DNA of 64,000 nt from Eucalyptus grandis (Eukaryota; Streptophyta; Magnoliopsida; Myrtales; Myrtaceae): contig NC_052617.1 of the NCBI RefSeq assembly GCF_016545825.1, forward strand, positions 53,325,382 through 53,389,381, read 5' to 3'. Below, piece by piece: positions 46,301-58,701 of this stretch (its first letter is position 1; each line of letters opens with the position of its first letter). The notes below the pieces were generated by a model. That model saw only the letters and a list, made by a program, of their open reading frames with translations. It did no database searches and was not told the origin of the DNA. The position numbers and the translations under genes were made by a program.

Positions 46301-49300
46301 TTCAATATGCAAACTCATGCCTTTCATTGTCCTCATCCTAACTATAACTCAAAATGAATGAGACATGACAACTATTTCATTTTTCTTCAAATTTAACTTT
46401 ATAAATAACGATCCACTCAATGAAGCCTTGTTTTATCATCAATTATTTTCTCATCCAAAGTTGCTTTAGAGAATTGTGTTTGAAGCTAGAGGCTTAAGCC
46501 AAAGTGGGGAAAAGGAGGGGCAGATTGCCACTTAAAGAGGCACTCAATTTCGACTTTCACAGAACTTTGCACTTTATAGGATTGTTACCAAAATCATTCC
46601 AAAATGAGGCCTTGAGAATCCTATTGAAAGAAGAGGATCTTAACTGCAAACCATGGAGATATTATCCGTACACAACAAGTTTTCAACCACCAAGATCATC
46701 TCGCAAAGCTAAAACAAATCTTAACTCTCATGTACCGTACTTTCAAGATACAATTTCCAACCGCTTCCCCTTACACAAAGTACAAGTTCCTTTATGAAGC
46801 AAGATGGAAGTGCCTGCCAACCGATGCTTCAAGAAACCTTCTGAAGCCCACATTATCCAACCAAATTCCACGCAAAAACCAGAATTCGTAAGAATTTGGA
46901 AAAAGAAAAATCAAGAAAGGGAGGAGCATCATACAAAAAGATTTTCATCAAGTATTGGCTTTTGTTCAACTTCACCACAACAATCCTAATACATGTAAAT
47001 CAATAAAAACATCTCAGCACAAGGACCACAATTTGATAAGGCAAAATCAATTCTTGTAAATTACGTTTTCCACCAGGAGACATAAAGAAAAGCTCACTTG
47101 TAATCATGCCGACCCACCAAAGAGGCTCATACAGATAAGAATAACCTCCAACACCTGCAACAGACAACCATCTTTTTAAATCCTATTTAACGAATATGTC
47201 ATGGATTCACGTACTGCACATCCTTTTAAAAGATGGAAAAGATGATTCAGAAACTACATCAGCACGCATATTCATAAACATTTGAACAAATAAGTAGGAG
47301 AATATTTGGAAAAAAATATTATTCTGCAGTTGAGATAAAAAGAGGAATACTGTTCCTCTTCAGACTGTAATAAATATAAAATCTGTCGTTGATGAAACTA
47401 TTTTGTGCTGCAACCATGCTAACTATAGGAAGCGTCATAGGCCACTTTGATTTCGTGCAAACAAGATTACATAGCTAAACTTCTTTGTGAGACTAATCAG
47501 AGATTATATAGTTTTGATCTAGCAATGTTGACTGCTATTTAATGATTTTGAGCTCATAATGGTGAATTCACACCATTAGTTTTTGTCCTCTCCTTTACCA
47601 TACTAGTGGCAGTTTTCCAACAGAGTAATGTCATAGATTCTATATTACAACTCTGGCTATGCAATCAAACCATTAACAAATATGTTGTTTCCAATACTTG
47701 AAAAACAGAGGGCCTTCAGGAAAGAACAAAAAGATATTAACCAACAGGATATCTGCAGAGAATACTAATAAATCTGCCTTGCAGGTAGAAAATAATTTGG
47801 AAACTTTTGGCAAGAGAAATAATTGAAGATTGATGTAGAATTCATAATAATCAATCTGCTTCCTACGAACTGCCACTTCTTCAAAAGCATTCACAATCAC
47901 CTATAGGGTACACAAGCTCCATCAGTCATCCATAACATCTATAGTTCACACCTCCAGGCGTCAGCATATGACAGCAATCACTTCCCTAAGAAATTAGAAC
48001 AGTCAAGACACTGGCAATGCACTGAAGATGGATCTCCATCATACTTAACAGAGTCATCCTTTGTATAACAAAGAAGGCACACCTTCTATTAACAGAGTCA
48101 TCCTCCCTGACTAAAGTTAGAGTGACGTGAAAAAATTTCAAGTTTCAAGAAAAATATAGTCACTACAGTCCATTTGTGAAATTTAATCACAATACCCAAA
48201 AGCGGGTGTTATGAGAAGAAAGACGACTTAGGCTCAGCTCAAATGAATTCAAGAAATGGCTTCTAGAGGGATATTGTACAAGGAATGGCCAAATGAACGG
48301 GAGTTTAAACTCCAAGAAGGGAAGGATACCTCCAATTTTACAAAAATAACACTTGATCAAAAAGAAACACCGCAAGAAGAAGCAACCTTTGTACTCAACT
48401 ATTGCCAATACTATGTGAAATGTCATAAAATTGCCTAAGAACTTGACAAGCTGAATCAGGAAAATGCCATGTACTGCCACAGAAGTGCCTAATGCAAAGC
48501 ACAAGCAACTCTGCAGAAGGCAGCCTGTCTCCCCCATTGGATAAGAATTGGGATCAGTAACATCTGCACATTGGCAGATCTAAACAGATTGGCATTCACA
48601 AAAGGCCTCATTGTTCTTTGTCTTTCTTGAATGTACCATCATTTTTCTTTCCATCCCAGCATACTGGATACAGGAAACAATCTCTCAGGGACAGTCTTTG
48701 TTGTCCAACAGAAGCAATCACACCAAGCTCATTATTTAGTGTTGTAATATCAGAGTTGCTTCATCCATCTTATAATATTTGCGAGGTTCCAATATAACCA
48801 CCTTCCAACATGTTTCTCAGTATTTCACCTCAACAGACATCCTGCAAGATAGTCACATATGAAAATGACCAGCAACATAAAAACCAACACCATAAACATA
48901 CTCTCTTCCAACCACAGCCCAACCACAGCTGGAGAACCATCATGTGCATATTTCAGCACCTCCAGATCCCTGTACAAGATGCCAGAAGACTTAGAACCAA
49001 ATTCCTTCAGCAGCAACCCCAACTTCCTTACTACCCTAACCCAATCCCAGCCCCCAACTGCCAAACCTCCCCCTCCCCCCCAAAAAAAAAAAAAAACATA
49101 AAAAAGGGAGAAGATAACCAAAGAGTGATAAATCAACACAAACAATGTGTCCAGGATTCAAATCACATTTCCTCTGGCACAGAAGCGTGTTTCTAGGACT
49201 TTAAGTAAAAAGCCTTTCAAGTAATGCAGCAATGAGTAGCTTCCAGCAGCTGCCACAGCACAAGAAACGAGGAGGACTAAGGGGAAAGCTAATATCAAAA

Positions 49301-49995
49301 GAGAGAAGCAAACTTCTGGCACCCGTGGCAGGATCAAGCCATTTGAGAAGCCCTCCTCATCCAAAGACAGAACAGCAAATAGAAAGGAGCAAGGAAGACA
49401 AAAGAGAGAACTAGATTTGTTGCTTTAAGTTCAGTGGCAACCTATGTAAGATGTATTCCATACAAGAGCCACTAAACCATGGTATCAAATGAGAGTCAGA
49501 TCAACAGTCGGAGAGTCAGTTCCCCAGTTTTACGGCTATGCAGTTCACAGCAACCTTACACATCTCGGCCGAACGGAGATCCCATCAAGAACTATCAAAT
49601 CATACACTCAATTCACACACAAATCAGAATCCGCGGCCAGCATGCCAGTTAATCTGATGCAAAACCACCCGAAGTAATAAAATCCCTAGTCCCAGCAGCA
49701 TTAGAGTGCCAAAGACGAACAACACTCAAAAGTAAATCCACATCCGCACACCACATTTCAAACGAAGAACCACCTCAACGAATCACATCCCAATCGAATC
49801 CGAACTCAAAAAGCCCCACACACCTGCGAACCCAAGCCAAATCGACGAGATCTCACCTGCCCTAACGCCAGAAGCCCCGGCTTTCTTCAAGCCCTTCTTC
49901 TTGACGATGAAGCTGGCACCGATGAAGAGGCTGGAAGACAGGGCCATCACCAGCCCCTTGATGTTGTCCGAGGACATCCCCTTGTCCGCGTCCAT
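43360..49995 (-). CDS. NIPA: NIPA-type magnesium transporter (DUF803), 9 exons
   Basis: Exons (minus): 49995-49857, 47154-47098, 45157-45067, 44997-44837, 44720-44593, 44496-44359, 44269-44177, 43656-43551, 43463-43360, giving 338 aa with consistent phases. Helices are seen in order: IKGLVMALSSSLFIGASFIV, GYSYLYEPLWWVGMIT, NFAAYAFAPAILVTPLGALS, HIFGVLGCILCVVGSTTIVL, AFLLYAASVIAAVFTLVVHF, HVMVYIGVCSLVGSLS, TWVFIMVVGTCVITQ, SPIYYVMFTSLTILASVIMF and GFVTILGGTFLL. This is the nine-helix fold of NIPA/SLC57 Mg2+ transporters in the DMT superfamily. The N-terminal KKKGLKKA loop and C-terminal HRTKDM are family marks. It probably acts in the plasma membrane or an endosomal membrane. Intron 3 has a GC donor. 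Confidence 0.96.
45158..47097. other. Intron 2 of NIPA, no recognised content
   Basis: A 1.9-kb AT-rich intron splitting the Met codon of ITM|VVGE. No transposon ends were seen. Confidence 0.5.
47155..49856. other. Intron 1 of NIPA, no recognised content
   Basis: A 2.7-kb intron with a C-run/A-run junction at 49070-49098. It otherwise has only short random frames. Confidence 0.5.
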
Positions 49996-50324
49996 GCCTG
50001 AACGCCTGCCGAACCACCCGCGCGAATCCCACCGACGCCCCGCAGCCCTAGCAGTCCCATGCCCCGAGATCCATGCAAGCGCGGCCCATCGTCACTCCCT
50101 CGCCATCGGCATCGTCGTATTCACCGCCGAGAGCGAAAGCACACTGGTGACCCCCCGCGCGCGGCACTCCCAGTAAAGGACGTTCGCGAGCGAGAATCGC
50201 GGAGGATTGAGGGAGATGGCGGCAATGGCGGCGCGAGATCTGAGGAGGGAAGAAGATACCGAGCGAAGAGAAGGAAGCAACGGAGCTCTTCTGCCCAGCT
50301 AGGCGAAAGCTTTGAGATCCCGAT

Positions 50325-50348
50325 GGAGAGAGAGAGAGAGAGAGAGAG
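50325..50348. repeat. (GA)n microsatellite, NIPA 5' region
   Basis: The GA run lies 330 bases upstream of the NIPA start codon, in the probable 5' UTR. Confidence 0.85.
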
Positions 50349-50399
50349 CTTGAGAGAGAAGGAAGGAAGATCGCAGTGATCGACTCTTTTATAGATACG

Positions 50400-51283
50400 T
50401 AGATCGGAGGGAAGAGGAAAGACGAGGTGAAGGAAATGGAAAGAAGGGGAAAGAGGCAGATACGAACTGCAGCAGATAACCCCGCGTCGCGATTCCGTCG
50501 TCTCCCTTTTTCTTTTTAATATTTAATTCCGATAAAACGGTGGTGAATTCAAACCTAAAAAGCCCCAAAAAAGCCCTGCCCACCGGTCGGACCGCCCGGC
50601 AGCTCAGGTCAATGCCTCCCGACCGCGAATAGTCACCGTCATCGTAATCGTCGCCATTGTCTTTTTGGTTTGCGTGTTTTCTCATCGACGGAAACGCACT
50701 CCGTAAAAAACATATAATCTATAGAACCCCACGAAGAGCCGCGATCATCGGTCGCTTCCCACTGTCCAAAACAGAGTCCTAAATCTCTTCGCTGGGTTCG
50801 TCGCCCCAAATTTCTCCCTGGACTACAACGTTAGAGAGTCAACGTGAGGACTCGGGGCGAGTGTTTTGAGTCACTGAACAGTGAACACCGTACCGAACGT
50901 AAAGGTCATTGGGTTGGCCGTTTCCGTCGAAAGATTTAGACCCTACGTGATGGGTGAGGCCAGAGGAGGTCCGGGATGCGTGATTGTCCCGTATATTAAG
51001 TGGGTTCTCAAATGCAATCCGTGTCTACTTTCAAGACGCGATGACCAGACCATGGGATGGTTGTTTCCAGCGATGTCTGAGACGTTTAAAGGATTGGTTT
51101 TAGGTCGCAGTGAAGGTCCATTGCCCTTGGCCTCATGGCAGGCCGCGGTGGCTATCGATTCTTGACGGTGGTTTCAAGCGACGGTTAGTGGCCAAGTTGA
51201 ATGAGCACGCATCGCACCAAATACTCAATAATGATATCGACGTTGTTTCAAAATTGGATCATCGCATACAAAGTAATAACAAC
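50400..51283. other. Intergenic, NIPA promoter side
   Basis: GC-richer DNA upstream of NIPA, followed by frames at 50881-51165 and 51110-51499. The second runs into the transposon at 51284. No domains were recognised. Confidence 0.4.
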
Positions 51284-51954
51284 CTATGTAGCACGGAGGC
51301 TCCCAGGAAGCGCCGTGTCGTGTCCGACACTCCGACACGTGTCCGACACGCTCCGACACGTCCCGACACGCTCCGACACGCGGTCAACGAGTGTCGAAAA
51401 ATCCGACACGTGGTCAACTCTTTCCGACACGCGAGTCTGCACTTCCGACACGCGATTCCGACACGCACGGGGTCAATTTTAAAAATTTCTAATACTTGAG
51501 GGGTCAAAATATAAATATACACAAAAGAAGTAATAAAAGAAGTAATAAAATTGTTATAAATATACACACACGGGGTCAATTTTTTTCATTTTTTTTTTAG
51601 AATTGTTTTATTTTTTAAAAAGTCTTTTACTCTGAAAGAAGTAATAAAAAATGCTATATATGATAAATAAATAAATTTAAAAATATCATTTCAGCATTTT
51701 TCTTTAAACAATGTTTTTTCCCTCTAAGTTTTGTGTATTATTGTAACAAATAAAAATAATGAATGATATTATTTAATATTTTTTGTGTAAATTAATTCTA
51801 GGCTATTTTTATTATTATTTATTTATGTATTTATATATAAAAATATATTTAATATATAACGTGTCGGAACGTGTCGAAATTCTCTATTTTTAAGAAATGA
51901 CGTGTCGACGTGTCGTGTCGTGTCGTGTCACGTGTCCGTGTCGGTGCTACATAG
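51284..51954. mobile_element. hAT-like non-autonomous element with CGACACG repeats
   Basis: It starts CTATGTAGCAC and ends GTGCTACATAG, an exact 11-bp terminal inverted repeat. It is flanked by the exact 8-bp direct repeat ATAACAAC (51276-51283 and 51955-51962). An 8-bp duplication is the hAT mark. Subterminal arrays of CGACACG (51317-51465) face arrays of CGTGTCG (51860-51940), like transposase-binding subterminal repeats. The interior is AT-rich with no transposase. Confidence 0.85.
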
Positions 51955-51962
51955 ATAACAAC

Positions 51963-52253
51963 ATCAACAAGTCAATAGTCAGCTAACTCAACCAACATGC
52001 ATCGTCATTCATCACACATAACATCACGACGAAACTATAGCAACAAACATCATAAAACAAATATGGAGAAAAATAAGCGTTTTCAAAAAGTTAAAATATT
52101 ACATAAATTTCACAATTGTGTGGAAATTTGGGAATCACTGTTAACTATTCTAAAGCTTAAACTTTTTGCCCAAGTACTATGCGTGGAAATCTAATTGCGA
52201 AGACAAATGAAGTCTGGAAAGATTTAAACTCATAACCTCTAGCACCAGTATAA
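51963..52253. other. Intergenic sliver between two transposons
   Basis: Nothing recognisable. Confidence 0.4.
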
Positions 52254-52445
52254 TGTTAAGAATAATGTAGAAGAGAGTAATAGAGAATTTTAATACATAT
52301 CGATATATCGTAATGAACATTACATTAGACTATATAAGATTTATTAGACAACTATCTAACTTAACATACATAAATCAATATATGCACAATTAAAGGAGAT
52401 ATTCGTATAATCATCTCAAACATAGGATAATATTCTATACTAACA
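52254..52445 (-). mobile_element. Solo LTR of a copia-like retrotransposon (minus orientation)
   Basis: A 192-bp unit bounded by TGTTAAG and CTAACA. In reverse complement it matches the LTR at 53191-53947 across most of its length, including ATAGGATAATATTCTA, CACAATTAAAGGAGATAT and AGAGAATTTT. The two copies are therefore inverted relative to each other, so they are not the two ends of one intact element. Confidence 0.7.
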
Positions 52446-53190
52446 TTAAAGCAGAAGATAAATTTTATATTTCCATGTATCAATATCTTTCTTTTTTCTA
52501 ACTTGGTATTAGAACATTCATTTCCTTGGAAACCTAAGTGCATCGTTCTGAAATTTCTGTCTATGTATCAATCTTTCTTTTCGCTAACTTGGTATCGAAG
52601 CCTTTTTTCTTGTGGAAACCTAAGTGCATCAAGACTTCAAGTGCACCCCATGCACCTTGGTACACATCCAAATAAATCCATCCCCATCATTGTCGCTTAA
52701 TAATGTTCAATCCATGTGCACAAGTTTTATCTAAGGAAGCACTTAATTGAGTCCTTTCCATGATAGTCATGTTTCAATGCTAATCCCACTAACCACGTCA
52801 TTAGGTTGAGCCTTTTTCATGGAAGTGGCTTTCTTTTGATGCCGGTCACACAGATCGTATCCTAGTAACTATTTTCCAAGCTAGCCATATAGGCTGCTTG
52901 ATGCTACAATACCGGCAGTATAAGCCGCATTGCTTAGTTTCACAAGCCAACTATATTGATCCCCTCCGATTCTTGACCTTTTGCGTGTTGTTTCGAGAAG
53001 CCAGCACCACCACCAGACTTGCTACCCTCAAATGAGCCAGATTGGAAGACGCTACCTCACACACCGCCTCAACGCAATTCAAGAAGCTCGATGCCCCGTG
53101 TCGCTAGGGAAACAAATTTTCGTTGCGCTATTTGGCATTAATTTAAATTTCCAATTAACTACTTCGATGTCACCTTGAGTTTAAAGGGGG
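52446..53190 (+). mobile_element. Internal remnant of a copia-like element
   Basis: Two primer-site-like motifs are present: TTGGTATTAGAAC (52504) and TTGGTATCGAAGC (52589). They resemble the tRNA-Met primer sequence and begin near-duplicate segments (TTGGAAACCTAAGTGCATC and TGTGGAAACCTAAGTGCATC). The segment ends in a polypurine tract (AAAGGGGG, 53183-53190) abutting the 3' LTR. No polymerase remains. Confidence 0.55.
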
Positions 53191-53947
53191 TGTTGAGACT
53201 CTCAAGATAGAATATTGGGTTAATACCCTGAAAAATCCAAAACTAGTACACTTGTGACAAATTTATCCAAAACTTTTTTTTTAACAATAAAAAACTCCAA
53301 ACTGGTATACCTATGACAAATTTACCCCGACTGATCATTAAAAACCTTAAACTGGTATATTTATGATAAATCTACCTTAAACTAATTTATTTGACCGCAA
53401 AAAACCCCAAACTGGTAAATTTGTGACAAATATACCCTTCACTAAATTAAATTAATACCACAAAAAAATCACAAAAATTGTAAACTATGACAAACGGAGC
53501 GTAAAATCCCAAATTGGTATACTAGTCGACTTACGTATCATTTATTTTAATAATTTGATAGTAAAATTTAACGAAAAATGACAAATGATAAATTTGTCAC
53601 AAGTGTATTAGTTTGGGGTAAATTTGTCAAAGGTATACCGGTTTGGGGTTTTTGGTGGTCAAAAAAATAATTTGGGATAAATTTATCACATGTATACTAG
53701 TTTGGGGTTTTTTAGGGTATTAACCCTAGAATATTATCCTATGTTAGAGACAATTATGATATTACTGTTGATTATCAATGACAATCAAGATTGTATAAAT
53801 ATCTCCTTTAATTGTGTATATCTTGATTATATACATTACTTTATATAGTTGTTTCATAAGTCTATATATAAGGTAATGTAATTTTCATTATGATATATTG
53901 AAATATACCAAAATTCTCTATTCCTCTCTTCCATATTATTCTTAACT
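53191..53947 (+). mobile_element. 3' LTR of a copia-like element, split by a MULE-MITE
   Basis: It starts TGTTGAGACTC right after the polypurine tract. It resumes at 53727 after a 510-bp insertion and ends near TATTCTTAAC at about 53947. Without the insertion and one target copy it is about 238 bp. TATA-like AGTCTATATATAAGG lies near 53862. Confidence 0.7.
53217..53726. mobile_element. MULE-like MITE with long inverted repeats, 9-bp TSD
   Basis: The arms start GGGTTAATACCCTGAAAAA and end TTTTTTAGGGTATTAACCC. Pairing continues through blocks of CCAAACTRGTAYAC...ATGACAAATTT repeated several times. It is flanked by an exact 9-bp direct repeat TAGAATATT (53208-53216, 53727-53735), the duplication length of Mutator-like elements. 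It has no coding sequence. It interrupts the copia LTR, so it is the younger insertion. Confidence 0.85.
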
Positions 53948-55478
53948 AGTTGAATGAAGTTCCACCATTGGCAATTATCCATTAAGAATTGTTTTGTTTT
54001 GCAGGAAATTAATAATTTGTAAAACATTTTCCTAAATGTAATAGCTTATATGGCTCACAAAAATGAATGAATGAAAAAAAAAAATTGTTATCCAAAAACA
54101 TGTTTAGACATAAATTGTTATAGCTAATGAAAAAAAATAGTCATTTATTATTTTAAGTGCCATAAGCAATCACTTTTATAAAATTGTTTTTCAAATTATT
54201 AATTTTTGATGAAATAAACGAAAGCTAAATGAACTTCAAACCCCATGTCGCATATGGACAGTACCTTAAGACTGTGATCAAGACCTAAGATTTGAGCTAG
54301 TCAAGAAATCGGACCAAACCATCTGCTTGGGATGCTCTCATTTCTACTTTATAGGTTATTAAGGAAATATCTTTAATTAATCGATATTCACATAAATCAA
54401 GGCAATCACAATCATCAATCTTGCGAGTTTCACGGATCAAATGGTGATTATCACACCTCGTCCACGTTGACTCGAAGCAAGAAGTTTCAACTTACGCTTA
54501 TTAGAGGATTATGAGCAAACAACATGAGCTGTCCTTCAATTTTACTTCTTCTTTTTCTAATTTTTAATGCGATTCTTTAATTTTTTTTGTTCAATCTAAT
54601 TCCTTTATTTTCAAGAATATGCTCAATTGACATTCCTTCTGCTAAGTGTACAGCGTGATCACACTTATTTTTATGTTGTGAACGGCTGTGTCACATTTAC
54701 TGAGTCAAAATAATGATATAAACTAAGATCTTGTTTTCTTCGAATCAAGTCACTTTGTTTTTCCTTTCCTTTTTTGGGCCATAATAATGAAAGAGATGAG
54801 CTGGAAGTCACATGGATGCTATCACGACACACCGATGTTAACAGTTTTGAATGTTTAAGAACCGAATTGAAAGAAAAGTTTAGAAATTATATTAAACATC
54901 GAAAGAACGATAAGAAACCGTTTATGTCGTTACCCGCGATGAAGGCCGGCAGTATTTCCTGGTAAACAAAGGGCAAGAGAGAGGTGGAAAAAAAGGTCAA
55001 GAGTGGGGACCATGACAGAGGCCCACTGGTGTCGCTAGCCTCGCCAATATTGGAAGGGGGGTCGTTAGTGAAGCGTGTTCTCCGCTCCGGTGAAGAGTCA
55101 AGCAAGGCGGAGAAGAGCGGGAAACTCGGAGAGTCGCGCACCGCTATCGGTCGAAGTCTCTTTTGCAGCATCAGTCTCCTCCACCTCCCGCCCCCCGGGG
55201 CCAGGGAAACCGAAACCTACGCCATTGAAGCCCTCGCCAACACAGAGTCGCGCGCTGTTCTTGATAGGCTTCAACTTTCTTGTTCTGGATCTCTCTCTCT
55301 CTCTCTCTTTCTTTCCCTGCTCCTTCTTCCGCTTTTATGTTCCTCTTTTTCTCGCTATCTGAACGAGAGTTGCTTGGGTTGTGGCTCTCTTTATATACAG
55401 CCTCTTGGGTTTTCGAGGCTAGCTGCGAAATCTCTCGTACGCCATTTTGGCTTTTACCGTATCGAAAGAAACCAAAAG
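53948..55478. other. Intergenic and 5' region of the LRR receptor locus
   Basis: 53948-54950 is AT-rich with nothing recognised. 54980-55478 is GC-richer and carries a CT microsatellite (about 55287-55308). It is probably the promoter and leader of the LRR locus. Confidence 0.45.
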
Positions 55479-56643
55479 ATGAGCTGGTGCACACATAGCA
55501 ATGCTTTGCTCATCCCTATCTTGTTTTTCTTCTCCTTCTACCCTTTGGCCTTCTCCAAGCTGTCATCACCTCAGATAGAAGTCATGGTCGATCTCTCCCA
55601 GAAAATCCCGAGTTCTGACTTATCGTGGAACAGCACCGAAGACCCGTGTGAATGGAAAGGGGTCACGTGCGGTTCGGATAACTTCCGTGGTCAAGCGCTC
55701 TCTCTCTCTCTCTGGGCTGTCTCTCGCTTCCCCCGGCTTTTTGCCTGTGACTTGCCAGATTGGTTCTTTACAGGTTCTTGATCAGTCTGAACTCCCTGAT
55801 GCGTGCATCACTGGTGGGCTCAGGAGGTTGAACTTCGGCGGGAGTGCGCTGGTGGGTCCTTTGCCTTCTTTTACTGGTTTTGTTGGGTTGGAGGTCTTGG
55901 ACTTTTCTTACAATAAAATGAGTGGAAGCATTGGCTCAGAATTAGATGGGTTAGTCAAGTTGGGGAGTTTGAATCTTAGTATGAATATATTCAATGGGTC
56001 AGTTCCAGTTGACCTGTTCCGGGTTCTGAAGGAGCTCCAGCTTTCGGTGAATGGGTTCGAAGGTGAAATCCCTGAGGGAGTCAAAGATTATCGGAATTTG
56101 GCGCTGCTTGATCTCAGCGCGAACCAGCTTTCAGGCTCTGTCCCCGACAGACTTGGGGAGCTCCCAAGGCTGGAAGTACTGGTTCTCTATTCCAATCTTC
56201 TCAGCGGAAAAATCACGAATAGTCTAGCTAATATCACAACACTTTCCCGTTTCTCTGCGAACCAAAATAACTTTCAGCGGCCCAATTCCCAGCGGGGTTA
56301 ATGAGGTTTCTCAGAAGTTGGGATCTTAGCTCCTTTAATCTGAGTGGGTCTATTCCGCCCGACCTTTTATCGCAGCCAAATTTGCAGTACGTAAATTTGT
56401 CTTACAATCGGTTGGATGGGTTGATACCTAAAAATCGACCGCCTCTCATGTTCAGGTTGAGACTGGGTAGCAATTTACCTAGTGATACGATCCCTTCTGA
56501 TTCAATGGGAAGCCTCAAGAAATCGACTTACTTGCAACCGGAAAATAATTGCTTGACAGGAGCAGTCCCTCCTGAACTGGGCAAATGTAGGAGTTTGGTT
56601 AGGTTGAATTTGGTGCAGAATAAACTGACTAATCTCTTACCGG

Positions 56644-57675
56644 TGTTGAGAAAATTCCTACCAAGTTAGAGAAAACTCCTACCAAGTTTTGAAATTGATA
56701 AAAGTTATTAGTTCTTATTTTGAAGAATAATATACTTCTAAGTTTTATCACAGACTCTTGTCAAAATCTATTAATTTTAAAAACCTTCCCACTCCTACGC
56801 AATCCAAACTGAAACCAAATCCAGAATGAAGATATAATCAGACTCAAATTTATTGATCTTGCAATAATGATTCATAATGAACACAATAGAAATTTATTTT
56901 TCAATATTTGGCTCTCTGACGAAGAATCTCACTTACTTTTTATAAATATATTGATGGAATCAATCACAAATTAATAAAATCAATCTTGAAAAAAAAAAAT
57001 TCTTTTTTGGAAAGTATCTATTTATGGAAACCTAAATTCTTATTATAGGTTACTAGAATTAACATTTTTTTTTATCTCAATCTTCAAATGGCTATAAGAT
57101 TTCCTTAATTAATTATGTCCAATGGATTGATTGGAAGAAATTTCTCTGAAAAATGCCAACTGCTAGTAAAGCGTGGATGAATATTTAAGGAGATCATTCA
57201 GTCTATTTGAGATAAAGCATGAAAATTGAAATTCCAAAGTTTGAAACATTTCTAACCACTTGTTCTTTATCGACAGTTCTTACAAATTGTATTCAAGAGA
57301 GAAAATTACAAGAAGAGTGACTTAGTGAGAAAAAAATGAATCTTCCACTAAGTGTTTGCACTTGAAAAATTGTACTTTTCTATTGATGTTGTAGTGAATT
57401 CCAACCGAAAGGTTATCGACGTGAGAGGGTAGACGTAAACTTAATATAAGCCGAATCACTATAAATTTCATGTGCAATTTTCTTTTCCCTTAACTCTTTT
57501 CATTTCAATTCATTGCATCATTTTTAAGTATCGCAAAAATCTATTTCATCTCTTATTTGATTTTGAATATTCATCGAAGTCTAAAGACTTGTTCATCAAA
57601 TTCTATTTGGTTCTTAGACTTTGTTCGAAATTTATTTTACTTTTCAGAAAAAAAAATTAAACACCTATTCACCCC
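56644..57675 (+). mobile_element. LTR-like insertion within the LRR pseudogene
   Basis: LRR coding sequence stops at TTACCGG and resumes near 57692. The block between starts TGTTGAGAAAATTCC, with a short tandem repeat of TTCCTACCAAGTT, and ends around ACACCTATTCACCCC, a phrase common near the ends of copia LTRs. It is AT-rich with no open frame. It is probably a solo LTR, but the boundaries are approximate and no target duplication was confirmed. Confidence 0.5.
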
Positions 57676-57831
57676 GAAATGTTTCTACTCACTTTATCAA
57701 CCACGAGCTGGGAAATCTCAGCAATATTCGAGTCATGAAGCTTCAATTCAACAAGATTAATGGGGACATCTTAGGCCAAATTATGCAGTTAGGGAGTTTA
57801 GCACAATTGAATACCTGCTAGAATCTGCTAA

Positions 57832-58701
57832 GGGCGCATTTAGTAACTATTTTGTTGTCGAGAACAATTTCGATCGAAATAATTATTTTTTTTTTTTTTT
57901 TATTTTCAGGAACAATTCTTAAGCATTTTAAGTAGTTTAATAACTGCCCAAAATTTGTATTATCGGAATAGAATTCCGTTTGATATTGTTCTAAAAATTG
58001 CTAATCCAAATCATTTTCTTTTAATTTTTAAATAATTTTATTACTTTTTTTTCTTTTTCTTTTTTTCTTTTTCTTTCTCTTCTTCTTCAAGGTTTGTCGG
58101 TCCGCCGCCTTGGGATGATCAATGATCCGCCGGGAGGGCCGGCGACCTCGCCTGGGTATCGCCAGCCTTTGGCGAGGCCGCACCTTGTCGGTGAGCCTCG
58201 CTAGTAAGGGGAGGCCCGAACGAAGCCCATTTGACCATTAATAAGGCTCGCCTTGCCGATCCGGCGAGGTCAAGGCTTGCTAGTGGTCGGGCGAGCCTTC
58301 GGTGAGCTCGCTTAACCTCGCCCTAGCTAGGCGAGCCTTCGGCAACCTCGTCGGATCTTGCCCAACGGTCACTTGCAACAAGTGGTGATGGATAGCAACG
58401 ATGGACGGTAATGGTGACAATGGCAGTGATTGAATAAGAAGAACAAGAAGAAAGAAGAGAAAAATAAAAGAAAAAGAAAAATTAAAATAAAGTTGGTTTG
58501 ATTCTCGAATTGTTCTCAAGAACAAATAATTAATTTTTTTTTTTTTTACTTTTTGCTATTCCAAATCTACTTTCGAGAATAAAAAAATAGAAATATATTT
58601 TCATAAACAAAAATTTTATCAAATAGATTTTTATTTAAAATCTACTTTCGAGAATAAAAGAATAGAAATTTTCACTATTTGGCTGGTTGCCAAATGTGTC
58701 C
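57832..58701. mobile_element. Harbinger/Tourist-like MITE (copy 2) in LRR coding sequence
   Basis: Termini are GGGCGCATTTAGTAAC and GTTGCCAAATGTGTCC, flanked by TAA on both sides (57829-57831, 58702-58704). The centre is GC-rich with GCGAGCCTTCGG blocks, like copy 1. It has no transposase. Confidence 0.8.

Noticed and set aside
49060..49100. C-run followed by A-run in NIPA intron 1 as a retroposon tail
   Set aside because: No body or target duplication around it; simple low-complexity sequence.
51300..51470. CGACACG arrays resembling a CRISPR or satellite
   Set aside because: Units are 7 bp with irregular spacing, lie inside a transposon with TIRs and an 8-bp target duplication, and the genome is a plant's.
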